From: a virus
Strand: one strand, 5' to 3'
Length of the DNA: 48,038 bases
Virus record (IMG/VR): IMGVR_UViG_3300046532_002634
Span: 1 to 48,038 of that record
Below the pieces are notes generated by a model. That model searched no databases. It had not been told where the DNA came from and saw nothing but the letters and a program-made list of their open reading frames with translations. Shown here in pieces: positions 1 through 10,243 of the stretch. Made by a program: the position numbers and the translations under genes. Numbering within the stretch: the first letter of the stretch is position 1; every line of letters starts with the position of its first letter.

Positions 1-3000
1 AGTCAACTCCACCGCTTACACTCTGCTGAAAGGACGACTCATCAAATGCCAATTCCAGCGGCAGCTTGAGAAGCGGATTCATATTCCCAATAATAGAGAA
101 GGCTGCATCGCCAGCATTCAACGCAGCGAAGCCAGCAGCCTGTTGAACCGGCTGCTCATGCATCATCCCAATGTTCGTCAAGTAATGCCGCGTACCATCC
201 GCGTTTACACCGACAGGGAGAGACAGCCCTTTATTGATGTAGGTCGGCGTGGCAACATCCCTGTCCCTTCCGTGCCGTTGGGCGCGAATCGCGATCCCCA
301 CCTTGCCTGCGGGGTTAGTTGACAATTCCTTCCCAAGGTAGACAGCCATGCCCCTGCTGAAGGAATAAAATGGAAAGAATCGCCGCATGTACTCCTTCTC
401 GAAATTAGACAGATTCGAGTAGTCCACCTGAATAAGCTTGACGATCCTTGCTGCCTCATCCGGGCTGTACCCTTGACGCAGCAAGGCAATGAAGCCACCT
501 GCTCTGTGCTGGATCTCTACCGAATCTCCAACATTCTGCGCGATTTCCAAATACTTTTTGTAAGTATCACGAACCCGTACTGTTGCCTTTTCTGACACAG
601 TCATGCTGTCTTTAACACGCTTGGCTACTGGCGAAGTCCGCGACCTGTTTAACGCAAACGAGTTTCGGCCAAAGATAATCTTGTCATGATGTCCAAAGCT
701 GGGTCCGATTAACTGTGACTGTATTGACGCCGGGGCTTCACCGGGCAAGTCGCGATGCGTACCTGGTGCATTGACAATATCATGCGCAAACAATAGTTCA
801 GCGATCTCTTCCGTTGCTGCCTCATCAAGCGTTTGGCCCTTTGCTGGCTTGAGCTTGAGGAACAACGGGATACTGCCCGCGTCCTCGATTGTATTGCCTT
901 TCATCAGGGACTGACTGTCGCCATAGGGCGTGGTGTACCGACGAATATCCATAGCCCCGAAGCGAGGATCGGTCACATCATTAAGTGCATTCTGAATAAA
1001 CCCAGAGAAGAAATTCCTGACATGGAAGCCGGGGTTTGTGGAGGTGACATTTGTCTTGAATAGCTTGTTGTAGCTGTCAAACCAACCCAGAAGCGGTCCT
1101 ACACTGAAGTCGTCTGTTAGATAGGTCGTCGCCTTGCTTACGCTGACCAAGTCATCAGCGATACGCCGAGGCAGCTTGACCTGACCCAGCCACATTTTAG
1201 GATCAACATCTAAATTGACTCCATTGTAATTGCGTTTATCGCTTTTCAGAGCATTGCTGTACCATTCGTCGTAATCCTTTTCTGGTATATCTTTGAGCTT
1301 CTTTTCAAGAGCCTTGCCACTTCTTTTGAGATCAGAAATTGCTTCGGTATTATCGGAGCCAGCGAGATCCTCTAACCGCCCCTTGAGTTCATCTATTTCG
1401 GCTTGCCAAGAGTCCCTGTTTTCCAACCATGTGCGCCGCACTTTAGAGTGACGCTCTCGTAAGATGTTCTGCCTAGCTGTCTCTGCTGCTTCGGGAGGCA
1501 GAAGTGCAATCATCGCTGCTCGCGCGCGCTCCTGTCTGTGGTTCAGCTTTTTGGTAGTCTCTCTGAGTGGACTAAGTTTGACCCCCATTGCACCCAGTAC
1601 GCTCTCGCCGCTCTCTGAATAAAACGGAACCATCGCGCTTGGCTCAGGCTTCAGTAGTTTGTTAAATAGCTGACCAACCTTTACGTCATCTGCTAACGCC
1701 GCGCCCCTCTTACCCATGACTTTGGAAAGGTGTTGCTTGAATCCCGCCATGTACTTGTGCATACCTACCGGAGGCTTGATTTTGCCCTCGGAGTAACGAA
1801 CCATATCCTCTGCCATCCACTCTCTTGCCGATCTAGTGACGCCACCCTTGGTAACCGGCAAGTCCCAGTTGTTATTAAAAGCACCGTATATCGCCTGAGC
1901 ATGTGCGCTCAAGGCAGGGTCTACGCGGTCAAGTTCGTCAACAACTAACCCCGACATGACCCTCACCATGTCTTGCGGTTTTGCACCGTCCATTGCTCGG
2001 ACGATTGTTTTCTTACTCGCGGTTGCCCACTCGCTACTGGGCATCTCTACCTGAGCCACCACTTCACCCTCGGCGTTCTTCACATTCCGCCTGATTCCTG
2101 ACGTTGCAGACTGGAATAACATACCCGGCTCAGGATCGTCGCTAGGCTTAGGATCAGCATCAGGCTTGTAGACCAAATCCTCTGGTGTTGCATCGTCACC
2201 AAACATATCCATTTGATCTCGATCAACCTTGGCGTTTGATGTTTCAAACAGGCTAGATTGCTTGGCTTTGTGTGTGTCTTTTATCTTGCTTCGGAACTGG
2301 CGTCTCTGGCCCGTGCCGTCAAGCAAGCCAAGTTGATCGCCTTTGCGAGCCGCAGCATTGGACAGAGGTGCTGCGGGCTGTATTCCAGGCTGGCTTTCGA
2401 CCACTGATCCGGGGGCAGTTATCTTTGCAGAGCCTTTTCCATAAGTACGCATCAGGTAGTCAATAGCTTCCTGCTTTGTGTCACCGATGCCAACAGCGGC
2501 CATGCCGCCTTTGCGATCATCGCCAACAAGATGCCAAACGGGAGTGCCGAATTGTTGTGTGTCACGAAAAATCTCATGCTTTTCACCATTGGGCAAGGTG
2601 ACCTCATAAGTCCCTTCAGTCGCATATTTTTCTGTTCTGCGGACAACGGGCTGGAATAGATCAGAAGCATCCGATGACTTGCTGACTGCTGTTGCAGAAG
2701 TTGCCAGCGGATCTTCGACCGGGAATGGCACAGCATCACCTGACCCTCGGTTCTGCGTCACTAAATTTTTCGGCCAAGCTCCCCTTACCCTATCGAATCC
2801 TCTTGCATCACCTTGTTCGCTCCACCGGATTTCCTGACCACCAGCCGACTCAAACACTACCGGCATCTTTGTCTCGCCCTGTGCCGCAAGTTCCATTGCT
2901 CTATGGCGACCCTCATGACCCACAACAGACGCAGTACCCTTGCCATCATTGCTAAATGACAGGTAGGGCAGATCGCTAAACTTCTCTCCATCTTCGACAA

Positions 3001-6000
3001 CCGTCCGCACTGCGTCTTGGCTTGTTGGGCGTGCCTGATCCAGACGCTCTGCCATTCGCAGGAAGTCTTGAATGTTCATCTCAACTATCGTGCGACGCGA
3101 CTTGTAGCCTGTCTCTGCTCGGTCAAACGCCTGCTGTGAGAAGTATTTTCCAGAAGCAAACATATCTGGCTTTGCCTCTTGCCGAAGAATACCTGGCTGA
3201 AACATTTCCTCCCCATTGGCTCCGAACGCAAAGTCAGTAGGATCGGAAGTCTTTTTTTCCCCAAAGACACTGTCCTTTACACCCACCGGCTGGGTGTTTG
3301 TTATGTACTCATCGGCACGGCTTATCCCATCCTCGCTTTTCCACAAATCGGATTTACCAGCAGCTATGTATTTCGTTTTGCGAATATGGGTTGTTTCTGG
3401 TTTTGTACTAGTGGCCTTCCTCACTACGGTGGTGTGCTTCGTCTTTACATCAAGCTTAAGTATTGCCTTAAAAACTGCTTCAGTGTAATCACCGCCCCCA
3501 CCACCGCCAGATCCACCGAGATGATTGATGATCGAAGAATGCTCATCCAGCAGGGGACTCCATCCGGCGTCATCACTGTACTTCCAGTTATCTGAATCAC
3601 CACCTCGTCCGCTCCGTCCTCCGGTTTGCTCATGCTGGCTTGCATGCTCATGTAGATAGATAAGGTGATCGTCAATACTAATCCCCTCTCCTATCCTCTC
3701 AGTCCCTGGCGCGCGCCAGAAGGCGTCACGCAGTAAATTCAATTCCAGATTTTCACTTGCCATGTCTGCCCTCGCATCCTCCAGCATAGCCTCCATCGCC
3801 TCTCGCTTATCGGGCGTTATTTTATTCGGATGTATGTCGTAGTAATCCGCGAGTATCTTCCGCCGTTTCAAATGTACCTTTTTACTCACGCGATAAGGCC
3901 TGTCAGCCCCACCTGCTGCGTCAATAAGTCCTGCCCTTTTCTTCTTGAGCGTGGGGGCTTGCTTTCGCTTGGGTCGCTTCTTGCCAAGCATGTTGTCAAA
4001 CACATCTCGCATTTCCGGGGAAAGCTCTCGCTCTAATGGCGAACCCTTTACGCCTTTGTAAATATCGAGCATCCAAGTTTTCATTCTGGCGAACACGCTC
4101 TCAAGATCCTTGGTTGGTGCTTCGCCAGTGGCAAGGTATTTTTCAAAGTCCCCAGCCCACGCCTCTTCATTCTCTCTCGTCCACGCTCCGTTGTTTACCC
4201 CATAGTGCTTTTCGGAACGAAGCAGTAGATCATCGTCCAAAAGATGCAACTGACGACGAAATGCATGCGATAGCTCATGAGGCAAGGTGCTTGCGTCAGA
4301 GCCTTTTAGCAAAGTAATGACCGCATCTCGTCCCTCTTCGCCTAGTTGGATCATGCCTCGCGGGGGGCCAGTACCTGCCGTCTTGCGCTGCTCCAAAACA
4401 TTAGTGATATGCACGCTGGCATCATCAAATATCACAAAGTTGTAATTCGCGTTCTTCTTTCCTTTGCGGCTCAGGCCATCAAGAAACTTCACCCCCTTAA
4501 TGCCTCTGGCGTTTAGCATCTCCGATACTTGCTGTGGGGTAAATGCACTCTCTAATGCTTTTAAGACATCGCCTGCCGATGCTGATTCATCCAAATCAAG
4601 GGCTGACAATGCTTGCTGTCGTTTTGATAGATTGCCTGCTTCGTCTAGAGGGTTGAGGCGGAGTTCTTCGACGCGGTCCGCGATTAAAGGATGCCATTCG
4701 TTTTCTAAAATGTCATCAAGTCCGTTTCGCACAACTGGGCTTACGCTACTGCCAAATGCCGACTCGTCCCACATTAAGTATTCACTGTCTTTGGGTAACA
4801 GGTCTACCTCGTATAGGCTTCCTTTGTGAGATGTAATTACCCCGTCCGCTTCCATGCGATACATAGTCGCAATGATGTCTTCTACTGGATAAACATCTGC
4901 TTCAGTTAGAACATCCATATCCAAATCACCAGGACTACGATGTAACACCCTGTCCGACCTCCAAAACTTTGAAAGTTCAGTGTTGTATTTATTGGATTTG
5001 TATCGAATAGACCGCTCGACTGATGCCAGGTCGTCGTTAATTGTTCCATGAAGAAAGTTTTCAAGGACTTGAGCAATGAGGTACTGCGGATCGGCATTTC
5101 GAGTTTTGATAACCTGAGCCTTTGTGACAGACAAATTTTCTAGGCCAGGGTAATATCGCTCTCTAGCTTCCCCGATGCTCATGTCAACATAGTCATCTAA
5201 GCCAGCATCTAGTGTCCTACCTACTTTCTGTCCCTGATACGACCATCCGCCCAGGGTTCTTCGGTAGTAGTTAGCAACGCCCTTCGATGAAGCAAAGTAC
5301 AACCCATAACCAAATGCTTGCGCGCCCTCACCAGTTCCGATCTTGCTTAACGTAAACTTATCAAACGGTGGAATGCCATTGCCGTGAAAGGCCGACTGTT
5401 TGAGTATGTCAAAACGAGTTCCGTGTGACTTGATAGCGTTACGAGTTGTTCCGTACTCAGTTACCTCTCGCATGAACAATGTATTGCCAACAGCAATGAC
5501 ATCATTCCCTCTCCTGACCTCTTGTCCGGTACGCTTGTCATAGAAGAAGTTTGCTTTCTTTGGATTGAAACCAAGTGGAGTCCAAGAATCAATATCTACT
5601 GGGATAACATTCTCCGCACCCTGCGGCGCACTAAGCTCGCCAAATGCTCTCGCCAGAGTGGTTTTATTCTTTTCTCCTTTCGCGATTCGGTTGGACTCCT
5701 TTTGCTGCCCGACAGTAAGCTTTAAGTCAACCTCACCCTCGATCCGAGCATACCCTGTGTGAGCTATAACCTTTCCGCCTCTTTCGCCCTCATGCAACGT
5801 AACGACATATTCCCCGCTGCTTTCAAACGCAGGAATATCTATTCGCACCCCAACTGTTTGACCATCAAACTGGGAGATATCGACGACCGTGTCTCTCTTG
5901 TCAGAGGACAATATCTGACGAATCCTATCGTTGCTTGGGATTCCTGTCTGCGAAATCCACTCGCTGTTGCGTCCGTCACCTACTGCCTGGAAGTCACCAG

Positions 6001-9000
6001 CACTAAGGTCAGACTTCATCCACGCCTTAAATGCAAGATTGTGTTTTTCTCCGCTGGTCGCTCCAGGCTTGAGCGATTCATCTCGCGTTAGAATCCATAC
6101 GTCATACTGCGACCGAAAAACGGCATGGCGAGACTGTGCAAGAACCAAAGGATCTGTTTCAGTACGCACAAGAGATGAAACCGGCTGGCCTTTTATTAAC
6201 TCAGCCTGCTGTAGAGTGTCCTCCCTGCCCTTGACATATTCTTCCATCCGCCGGACTTGCGTTAGGTATCTCTCGTAGTATTCATCTACCGAGCCGACAT
6301 CATTGCCAGACTTTACAATTTGATTGGCAAAGGCGTCCGACAATGCAATGTTCGCTGCGGCCTGTTCCTCACCGACAACCTCAATCATCTGCGAGTAAAC
6401 CCTGTCTCTTGCAGATGCTTTAGGATCAAGTGAATTAACGGCTTTAGGTGGAACCACAAGGTATTTGTCTACCTTAGCTTTCGCCCGCAAAAACGCTCTT
6501 TTAAGAGTATTGAATTGCTTGGGGTTTAGATCATCCCCTGTCGCCCCCCTTGCCATATCAAGGTATGTGTTTGTTGTTTCATCTACTGCCTGATCAAGGA
6601 TCTCTGCTGCTAACTCACCGTCCGCTTTCATCGCATCGTCGAACTTGCCTGCCTTCAGTAAATCTACTACCTCGATAACTCGACCTTTTAATTCATCTTC
6701 GGAGGGGGTTTGTGAATAACCAAGACGCTCCAGTAGTTCTTCCTCGCCATCATTCATTGCGTCGTGAAGAGACTCTGAGATTGCGTCTGGAGTATCAAGC
6801 CTGTGACTGATCGCTGTCATTTCGGGGTTTGTGAATTTTAGTAAACCTGTAGCTCGTCTTGCCTTTGGCCCTAGTTCAACTATCGCATCGTCCAGCTTTG
6901 TGGTGGAAGGTCGGCTTAATGCTGAACGATGTGCAGCAGCCTCTATCGCCACATTGGTCTGCTTCGAGATAGCGGAAACTTGAGCGAGTAACTCCCCGCT
7001 TTCGTCCAGAAAGACTAACCCACTAGGAGTACCAGCCCTCGTTGTGACTTTAACGACAGCATCTGGGTGCATATCGACGATAGTGTCGATCACTCTACCG
7101 GAAACAATCACTCTGTTTCCACTAGAGTCAGAGTACCTAGCGTACCGAATGCCGCCAGACGCATCATACGCTGGCCCGACGGCTTGGCGTGCTGAACTGT
7201 TTAGCGTGTCAGTGGCATCATTGATCAGCTCCTCCGCCGCGATCATGTTGTTAGCGTTCGGCGCGTTAGGGTTCCTGTCTATGGATTTCATTGCCGAAAG
7301 TTTTGCTTCACCATCAAGCTTGATCATGTATCCCACCCCCTCCGACTCCCCCTTAAATACTCCAGTCGCATCAAGGATGTCTGAACTGTTCGATTTTCCG
7401 TCGAATTGGCGACCGAGTTCGGCGGCGTCCATTGGGCTGGCGTCGCCACCACCCTCAAATTTCAATCCATCAAGGTTTTCACTTGCCTTGCGTGTCTTTG
7501 CCTCTCGGACTATGACCTTTGCTTTTTCATGTATCTGTGTCGCAATATTTACTTTTGACCTGGCTCTAATTCCATGACCATTACCAAAAAGCTCGTCGGC
7601 AAGATTCTTTAACGCATTCATGCTCGCCGCAGTGGACAATTCACCACCATCGCTAATCAGGGCGTCGAAGTCTGAGTCGGCAATACTCTGAATCCTGCCC
7701 TCAGTAGTCACAGCTTCTGCCGCATCATCCGCAACTTTTGTTGCATCATCCGCAACTTTTGTTGCATCATCCGCAGGTGGCGATGGTGGTGCGTCTGGCG
7801 GAACGCCAGAAGGGCTATCAGGCTTAGGGCTTGCTGGACTGCCATCACCACCTGGCCCCGGTCGCTCGCCGCCCGCACCTGTCTGATCTCGCGGTGTCCT
7901 ACCACTTTGGACATCAAGCTGCCTAACGACATCGCTCATGCCTTGGTCAGTGCCGCGACCAACCGATTGCGCCGCCTCGCTGACCGTGCCAAGCGCACTG
8001 TCGGCCCCCTCTGACCCAAACGCACTCCTGATACCTGCCTCAGTGGCAGCAACTGACCGATCACGGACGACCATCGTGTCTGCGACGATATTGCGTAGGA
8101 CATCAGCATTCGACCGCGCTTTATATGCTGCCTCCAACGCCCTAAGTGCGGCGTCTGCTGGATTCACACTAAACATCGTGATGTTCTTTTGAACATCTTC
8201 GATAGTTCGCTCAGTTATTGCCTTGAACAAGTCTTTTTTGGCTTCGTCTGTTAGGCCAGACATTTCATTAGAGTATTTTTTGGTGAAATTATCCCAACTC
8301 TCACCCTTCTTTTCCGCCAATTCTTTTGTCTTGTTCCAAAGAGTTGGCGACAGTGTGCCAGCAAACTCAGTGTCCGTTGACATGCGATTCAAAGCCGCTG
8401 TTCCACCGACTATGTTTCGGTATCTGTCCTCTCGCTTGATCTTGTGGGGAGTCTCTGGATCAAACAGCTTAGAGCCACCAGACTTCTTGCCCGTGACAGT
8501 ACCCTTGATGGTCTGTCTAATCCTTGGGAAGTAGCTTGCATACAGATCCTGCAACTGGGTCACATCGACATTCATGTCAGAAGCTTCAACAACAAGATCA
8601 TCCATCTGTGTCTTGGTGCGATCCAGCGGATCAATTGCTGCCCGCAGTCTTGCGCCTATTTCGTCTGCTTGTCCAGCGATTGCTTTGTCGCTACTGTCAC
8701 TGAAAGCCTTTATCTTTTCTTTCAGGAAACGCTCCGCATATCCAGAACTGCTTTCTGTAAACAATTCATCCCTACTAAGCATGAACTCAAGCATCCCTGA
8801 ATCCTCGTCCATGAGTCCTTCTGCAATTAGTTGCTCGTCAGACTTACGGACCCTGCCAATATCCTCCAAGTATTCAAGCATGAAGTTGCCGATTTCATTC
8901 CTTTTTTGCTGCAATACTTCGCCCGATACTTCCTCAATGATTTCCCCAGCCTCGTCATATTTATTAAAGTTGTTCAAGATAGGGTCAAGCTGTTTAATGC

Positions 9001-10192
9001 TCTCAAACATCTCCTGCTTGGCGACAACGAAGTCTTGCTGCAATAGATTCTTCGCTTCTCGGATAGCCTTTTGCGACTCAGGTGTATTGGCATGTTGGAA
9101 CGTCTTGCTCATTCGCGACGTAACGCCAATGATTGGACGACTGTACCGCATTCCCCGTGCAAGTCGGTCAACGCCTGGCGCAAGACCACTTCCAAATGAC
9201 TTGTCAACGATGCCACCGGGCAGACGGAATCGCATGTATCCCTGCGAGATATCAGCGTTAGCCACCTCGCCAACCATTTCGTCCCACTCTTTGGAGCCAC
9301 GCTTAACGCCCTTGGCTTCCGCTGCCTTCTTGAAGTGCTTGTCTCCCGCCAACGCATTTTCAAACTCTTTAGATAAAGAGTCGGTCGCCTTGCCTGTTGT
9401 TTTGCCGCTCTGCTTGACTGGGTTCTGTATTGCATCTTTTGCAGACATCTTGAGCAAAGATTCTCTCTTGCCAATGTCACCAACCGCGTCACTGACCTTG
9501 CCAGCATTCTTCGCGTAAATATCGATGTTATCTAACAGGCCAATCTTCTTTAACGACCTTGCAGCCTGCGCACCTTTACCAACACCCTTGACGGCAGCAG
9601 ACGCTCCGAACGACATATAAGTCAACGGATCGAGCAATACCTCAAGTCCTATGCCTGCTCCCATGCGACCCAAAGTAGTACCAAGACCTTTAGGATCGCC
9701 GCTGTCATCAAGAAGACCGTAACCTTCAAGTAGCTCCTCGCCTGAGATTCTGACATCAGACGACCCCCAATTCCACGGGAGCAATTGATCAAGCGGGTTG
9801 TGGGGTGTTGGGCCACCGGGTAGCCAAGTCAGAACATCGCGAACCACACTGCCTGGAACATCGAGAATGTTTCCAAGACCACCAACAGTGTCTAACGCAA
9901 CGTCTCCTGTTTGGCGCAATAGCGATCTTTCGTCAAACTCCGACGCAAGATTCGGGTCAGCAGCGGAGGTCGCTACGGGCTGCTGTAGGCCCGTTGGTTG
10001 GAGCCTCGCAGATGGACGCTGTAGCTGCTGTTGCGCACGCTGACGCTTGTACTCCTTCCCGCTCAACAAAGAGTCTCTTCGTTGCTGAATCCCCTGCCTG
10101 ATCCTGACACTGGCCCCCTGTGGCTCAGTGTCCTCTTGGCCGTAGGCACTTGCTGCGCGTGAGGCGATCAGTCCGTAGTTAAGTGGTGGCAT
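1..10192 (-). CDS. Giant polyvalent phage protein (partial, at least 3,397 aa): ART-like, HExxH peptidase, ParB-like and C-terminal virion domains
   Basis: A single frame is open from ATG at 10192 to the window edge without a stop, so the C-terminus is missing. An in-frame TAA about 21 nt upstream makes this the first ATG. Around residue 185 is an LDPLTY segment typical of giant phage internal proteins, and near 806-821 an ADDATKV tandem repeat. A domain near 1550 (FYDKRTGQEV) precedes an ADP-ribosyltransferase-like domain starting at His1603 (FHGNG, then KIGTGEGAQAFGYGLYFAS) and ending near 1900 with GIKGVKFLDG. HELSH at 1972-1976 marks a zinc metallopeptidase. A ParB-like segment has VVGHEGRHRAMEL near His2426. 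The C-terminal part has TNPGFHVRNFF (about 3050) and RFFPFYSFSRG (about 3273). This matches the polyvalent proteins described by Iyer and co-workers, thought to be packaged and injected to counter host defences. Anchor motifs at 9631, 7774, 5386, 4279, 2917 and 4 share one frame. Role is inferred. Confidence 0.9.
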   Translation of the reverse strand, partial: MPPLNYGLIASRAASAYGQEDTEPQGASVRIRQGIQQRRDSLLSGKEYKRQRAQQQLQRPSARLQPTGLQQPVATSAADPNLASEFDERSLLRQTGDVALDTVGGLGNILDVPGSVVRDVLTWLPGGPTPHNPLDQLLPWNWGSSDVRISGEELLEGYGLLDDSGDPKGLGTTLGRMGAGIGLEVLLDPLTYMSFGASAAVKGVGKGAQAARSLKKIGLLDNIDIYAKNAGKVSDAVGDIGKRESLLKMSAKDAIQNPVKQSGKTTGKATDSLSKEFENALAGDKHFKKAAEAKGVKRGSKEWDEMVGEVANADISQGYMRFRLPGGIVDKSFGSGLAPGVDRLARGMRYSRPIIGVTSRMSKTFQHANTPESQKAIREAKNLLQQDFVVAKQEMFESIKQLDPILNNFNKYDEAGEIIEEVSGEVLQQKRNEIGNFMLEYLEDIGRVRKSDEQLIAEGLMDEDSGMLEFMLSRDELFTESSSGYAERFLKEKIKAFSDSSDKAIAGQADEIGARLRAAIDPLDRTKTQMDDLVVEASDMNVDVTQLQDLYASYFPRIRQTIKGTVTGKKSGGSKLFDPETPHKIKREDRYRNIVGGTAALNRMSTDTEFAGTLSPTLWNKTKELAEKKGESWDNFTKKYSNEMSGLTDEAKKDLFKAITERTIEDVQKNITMFSVNPADAALRALEAAYKARSNADVLRNIVADTMVVRDRSVAATEAGIRSAFGSEGADSALGTVSEAAQSVGRGTDQGMSDVVRQLDVQSGRTPRDQTGAGGERPGPGGDGSPASPKPDSPSGVPPDAPPSPPADDATKVADDATKVADDAAEAVTTEGRIQSIADSDFDALISDGGELSTAASMNALKNLADELFGNGHGIRARSKVNIATQIHEKAKVIVREAKTRKASENLDGLKFEGGGDASPMDAAELGRQFDGKSNSSDILDATGVFKGESEGVGYMIKLDGEAKLSAMKSIDRNPNAPNANNMIAAEELINDATDTLNSSARQAVGPAYDASGGIRYARYSDSSGNRVIVSGRVIDTIVDMHPDAVVKVTTRAGTPSGLVFLDESGELLAQVSAISKQTNVAIEAAAHRSALSRPSTTKLDDAIVELGPKARRATGLLKFTNPEMTAISHRLDTPDAISESLHDAMNDGEEELLERLGYSQTPSEDELKGRVIEVVDLLKAGKFDDAMKADGELAAEILDQAVDETTNTYLDMARGATGDDLNPKQFNTLKRAFLRAKAKVDKYLVVPPKAVNSLDPKASARDRVYSQMIEVVGEEQAAANIALSDAFANQIVKSGNDVGSVDEYYERYLTQVRRMEEYVKGREDTLQQAELIKGQPVSSLVRTETDPLVLAQSRHAVFRSQYDVWILTRDESLKPGATSGEKHNLAFKAWMKSDLSAGDFQAVGDGRNSEWISQTGIPSNDRIRQILSSDKRDTVVDISQFDGQTVGVRIDIPAFESSGEYVVTLHEGERGGKVIAHTGYARIEGEVDLKLTVGQQKESNRIAKGEKNKTTLARAFGELSAPQGAENVIPVDIDSWTPLGFNPKKANFFYDKRTGQEVRRGNDVIAVGNTLFMREVTEYGTTRNAIKSHGTRFDILKQSAFHGNGIPPFDKFTLSKIGTGEGAQAFGYGLYFASSKGVANYYRRTLGGWSYQGQKVGRTLDAGLDDYVDMSIGEARERYYPGLENLSVTKAQVIKTRNADPQYLIAQVLENFLHGTINDDLASVERSIRYKSNKYNTELSKFWRSDRVLHRSPGDLDMDVLTEADVYPVEDIIATMYRMEADGVITSHKGSLYEVDLLPKDSEYLMWDESAFGSSVSPVVRNGLDDILENEWHPLIADRVEELRLNPLDEAGNLSKRQQALSALDLDESASAGDVLKALESAFTPQQVSEMLNARGIKGVKFLDGLSRKGKKNANYNFVIFDDASVHITNVLEQRKTAGTGPPRGMIQLGEEGRDAVITLLKGSDASTLPHELSHAFRRQLHLLDDDLLLRSEKHYGVNNGAWTRENEEAWAGDFEKYLATGEAPTKDLESVFARMKTWMLDIYKGVKGSPLERELSPEMRDVFDNMLGKKRPKRKQAPTLKKKRAGLIDAAGGADRPYRVSKKVHLKRRKILADYYDIHPNKITPDKREAMEAMLEDARADMASENLELNLLRDAFWRAPGTERIGEGISIDDHLIYLHEHASQHEQTGGRSGRGGDSDNWKYSDDAGWSPLLDEHSSIINHLGGSGGGGGGDYTEAVFKAILKLDVKTKHTTVVRKATSTKPETTHIRKTKYIAAGKSDLWKSEDGISRADEYITNTQPVGVKDSVFGEKKTSDPTDFAFGANGEEMFQPGILRQEAKPDMFASGKYFSQQAFDRAETGYKSRRTIVEMNIQDFLRMAERLDQARPTSQDAVRTVVEDGEKFSDLPYLSFSNDGKGTASVVGHEGRHRAMELAAQGETKMPVVFESAGGQEIRWSEQGDARGFDRVRGAWPKNLVTQNRGSGDAVPFPVEDPLATSATAVSKSSDASDLFQPVVRRTEKYATEGTYEVTLPNGEKHEIFRDTQQFGTPVWHLVGDDRKGGMAAVGIGDTKQEAIDYLMRTYGKGSAKITAPGSVVESQPGIQPAAPLSNAAARKGDQLGLLDGTGQRRQFRSKIKDTHKAKQSSLFETSNAKVDRDQMDMFGDDATPEDLVYKPDADPKPSDDPEPGMLFQSATSGIRRNVKNAEGEVVAQVEMPSSEWATASKKTIVRAMDGAKPQDMVRVMSGLVVDELDRVDPALSAHAQAIYGAFNNNWDLPVTKGGVTRSAREWMAEDMVRYSEGKIKPPVGMHKYMAGFKQHLSKVMGKRGAALADDVKVGQLFNKLLKPEPSAMVPFYSESGESVLGAMGVKLSPLRETTKKLNHRQERARAAMIALLPPEAAETARQNILRERHSKVRRTWLENRDSWQAEIDELKGRLEDLAGSDNTEAISDLKRSGKALEKKLKDIPEKDYDEWYSNALKSDKRNYNGVNLDVDPKMWLGQVKLPRRIADDLVSVSKATTYLTDDFSVGPLLGWFDSYNKLFKTNVTSTNPGFHVRNFFSGFIQNALNDVTDPRFGAMDIRRYTTPYGDSQSLMKGNTIEDAGSIPLFLKLKPAKGQTLDEAATEEIAELLFAHDIVNAPGTHRDLPGEAPASIQSQLIGPSFGHHDKIIFGRNSFALNRSRTSPVAKRVKDSMTVSEKATVRVRDTYKKYLEIAQNVGDSVEIQHRAGGFIALLRQGYSPDEAARIVKLIQVDYSNLSNFEKEYMRRFFPFYSFSRGMAVYLGKELSTNPAGKVGIAIRAQRHGRDRDVATPTYINKGLSLPVGVNADGTRHYLTNIGMMHEQPVQQAAGFAALNAGDAAFSIIGNMNPLLKLPLELAFDESSFQQSVSGGVD
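7721..7783 (-). repeat. Three 21-bp tandem repeats in the giant gene
   Basis: Three near-identical 21-bp units in frame encode ADDATKV, ADDATKV and ADDAAEA. They sit in a Pro/Asp-rich stretch that looks like an inter-domain linker. Confidence 0.7.
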
Positions 10193-10243
10193 CAGAACGT
10201 CCGAGGTAGTTGTTTAAGCTGTAATTCCCTTGAGGCCGTGCTG

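Noticed and set aside
8574-9518. Plus-strand open frame of 314 codons, and many other plus-strand frames in 1-10192
   Set aside because: They lie antisense to the giant gene, which has clear domain motifs in one consistent frame; Ser/Leu-rich composition fits shadow frames.
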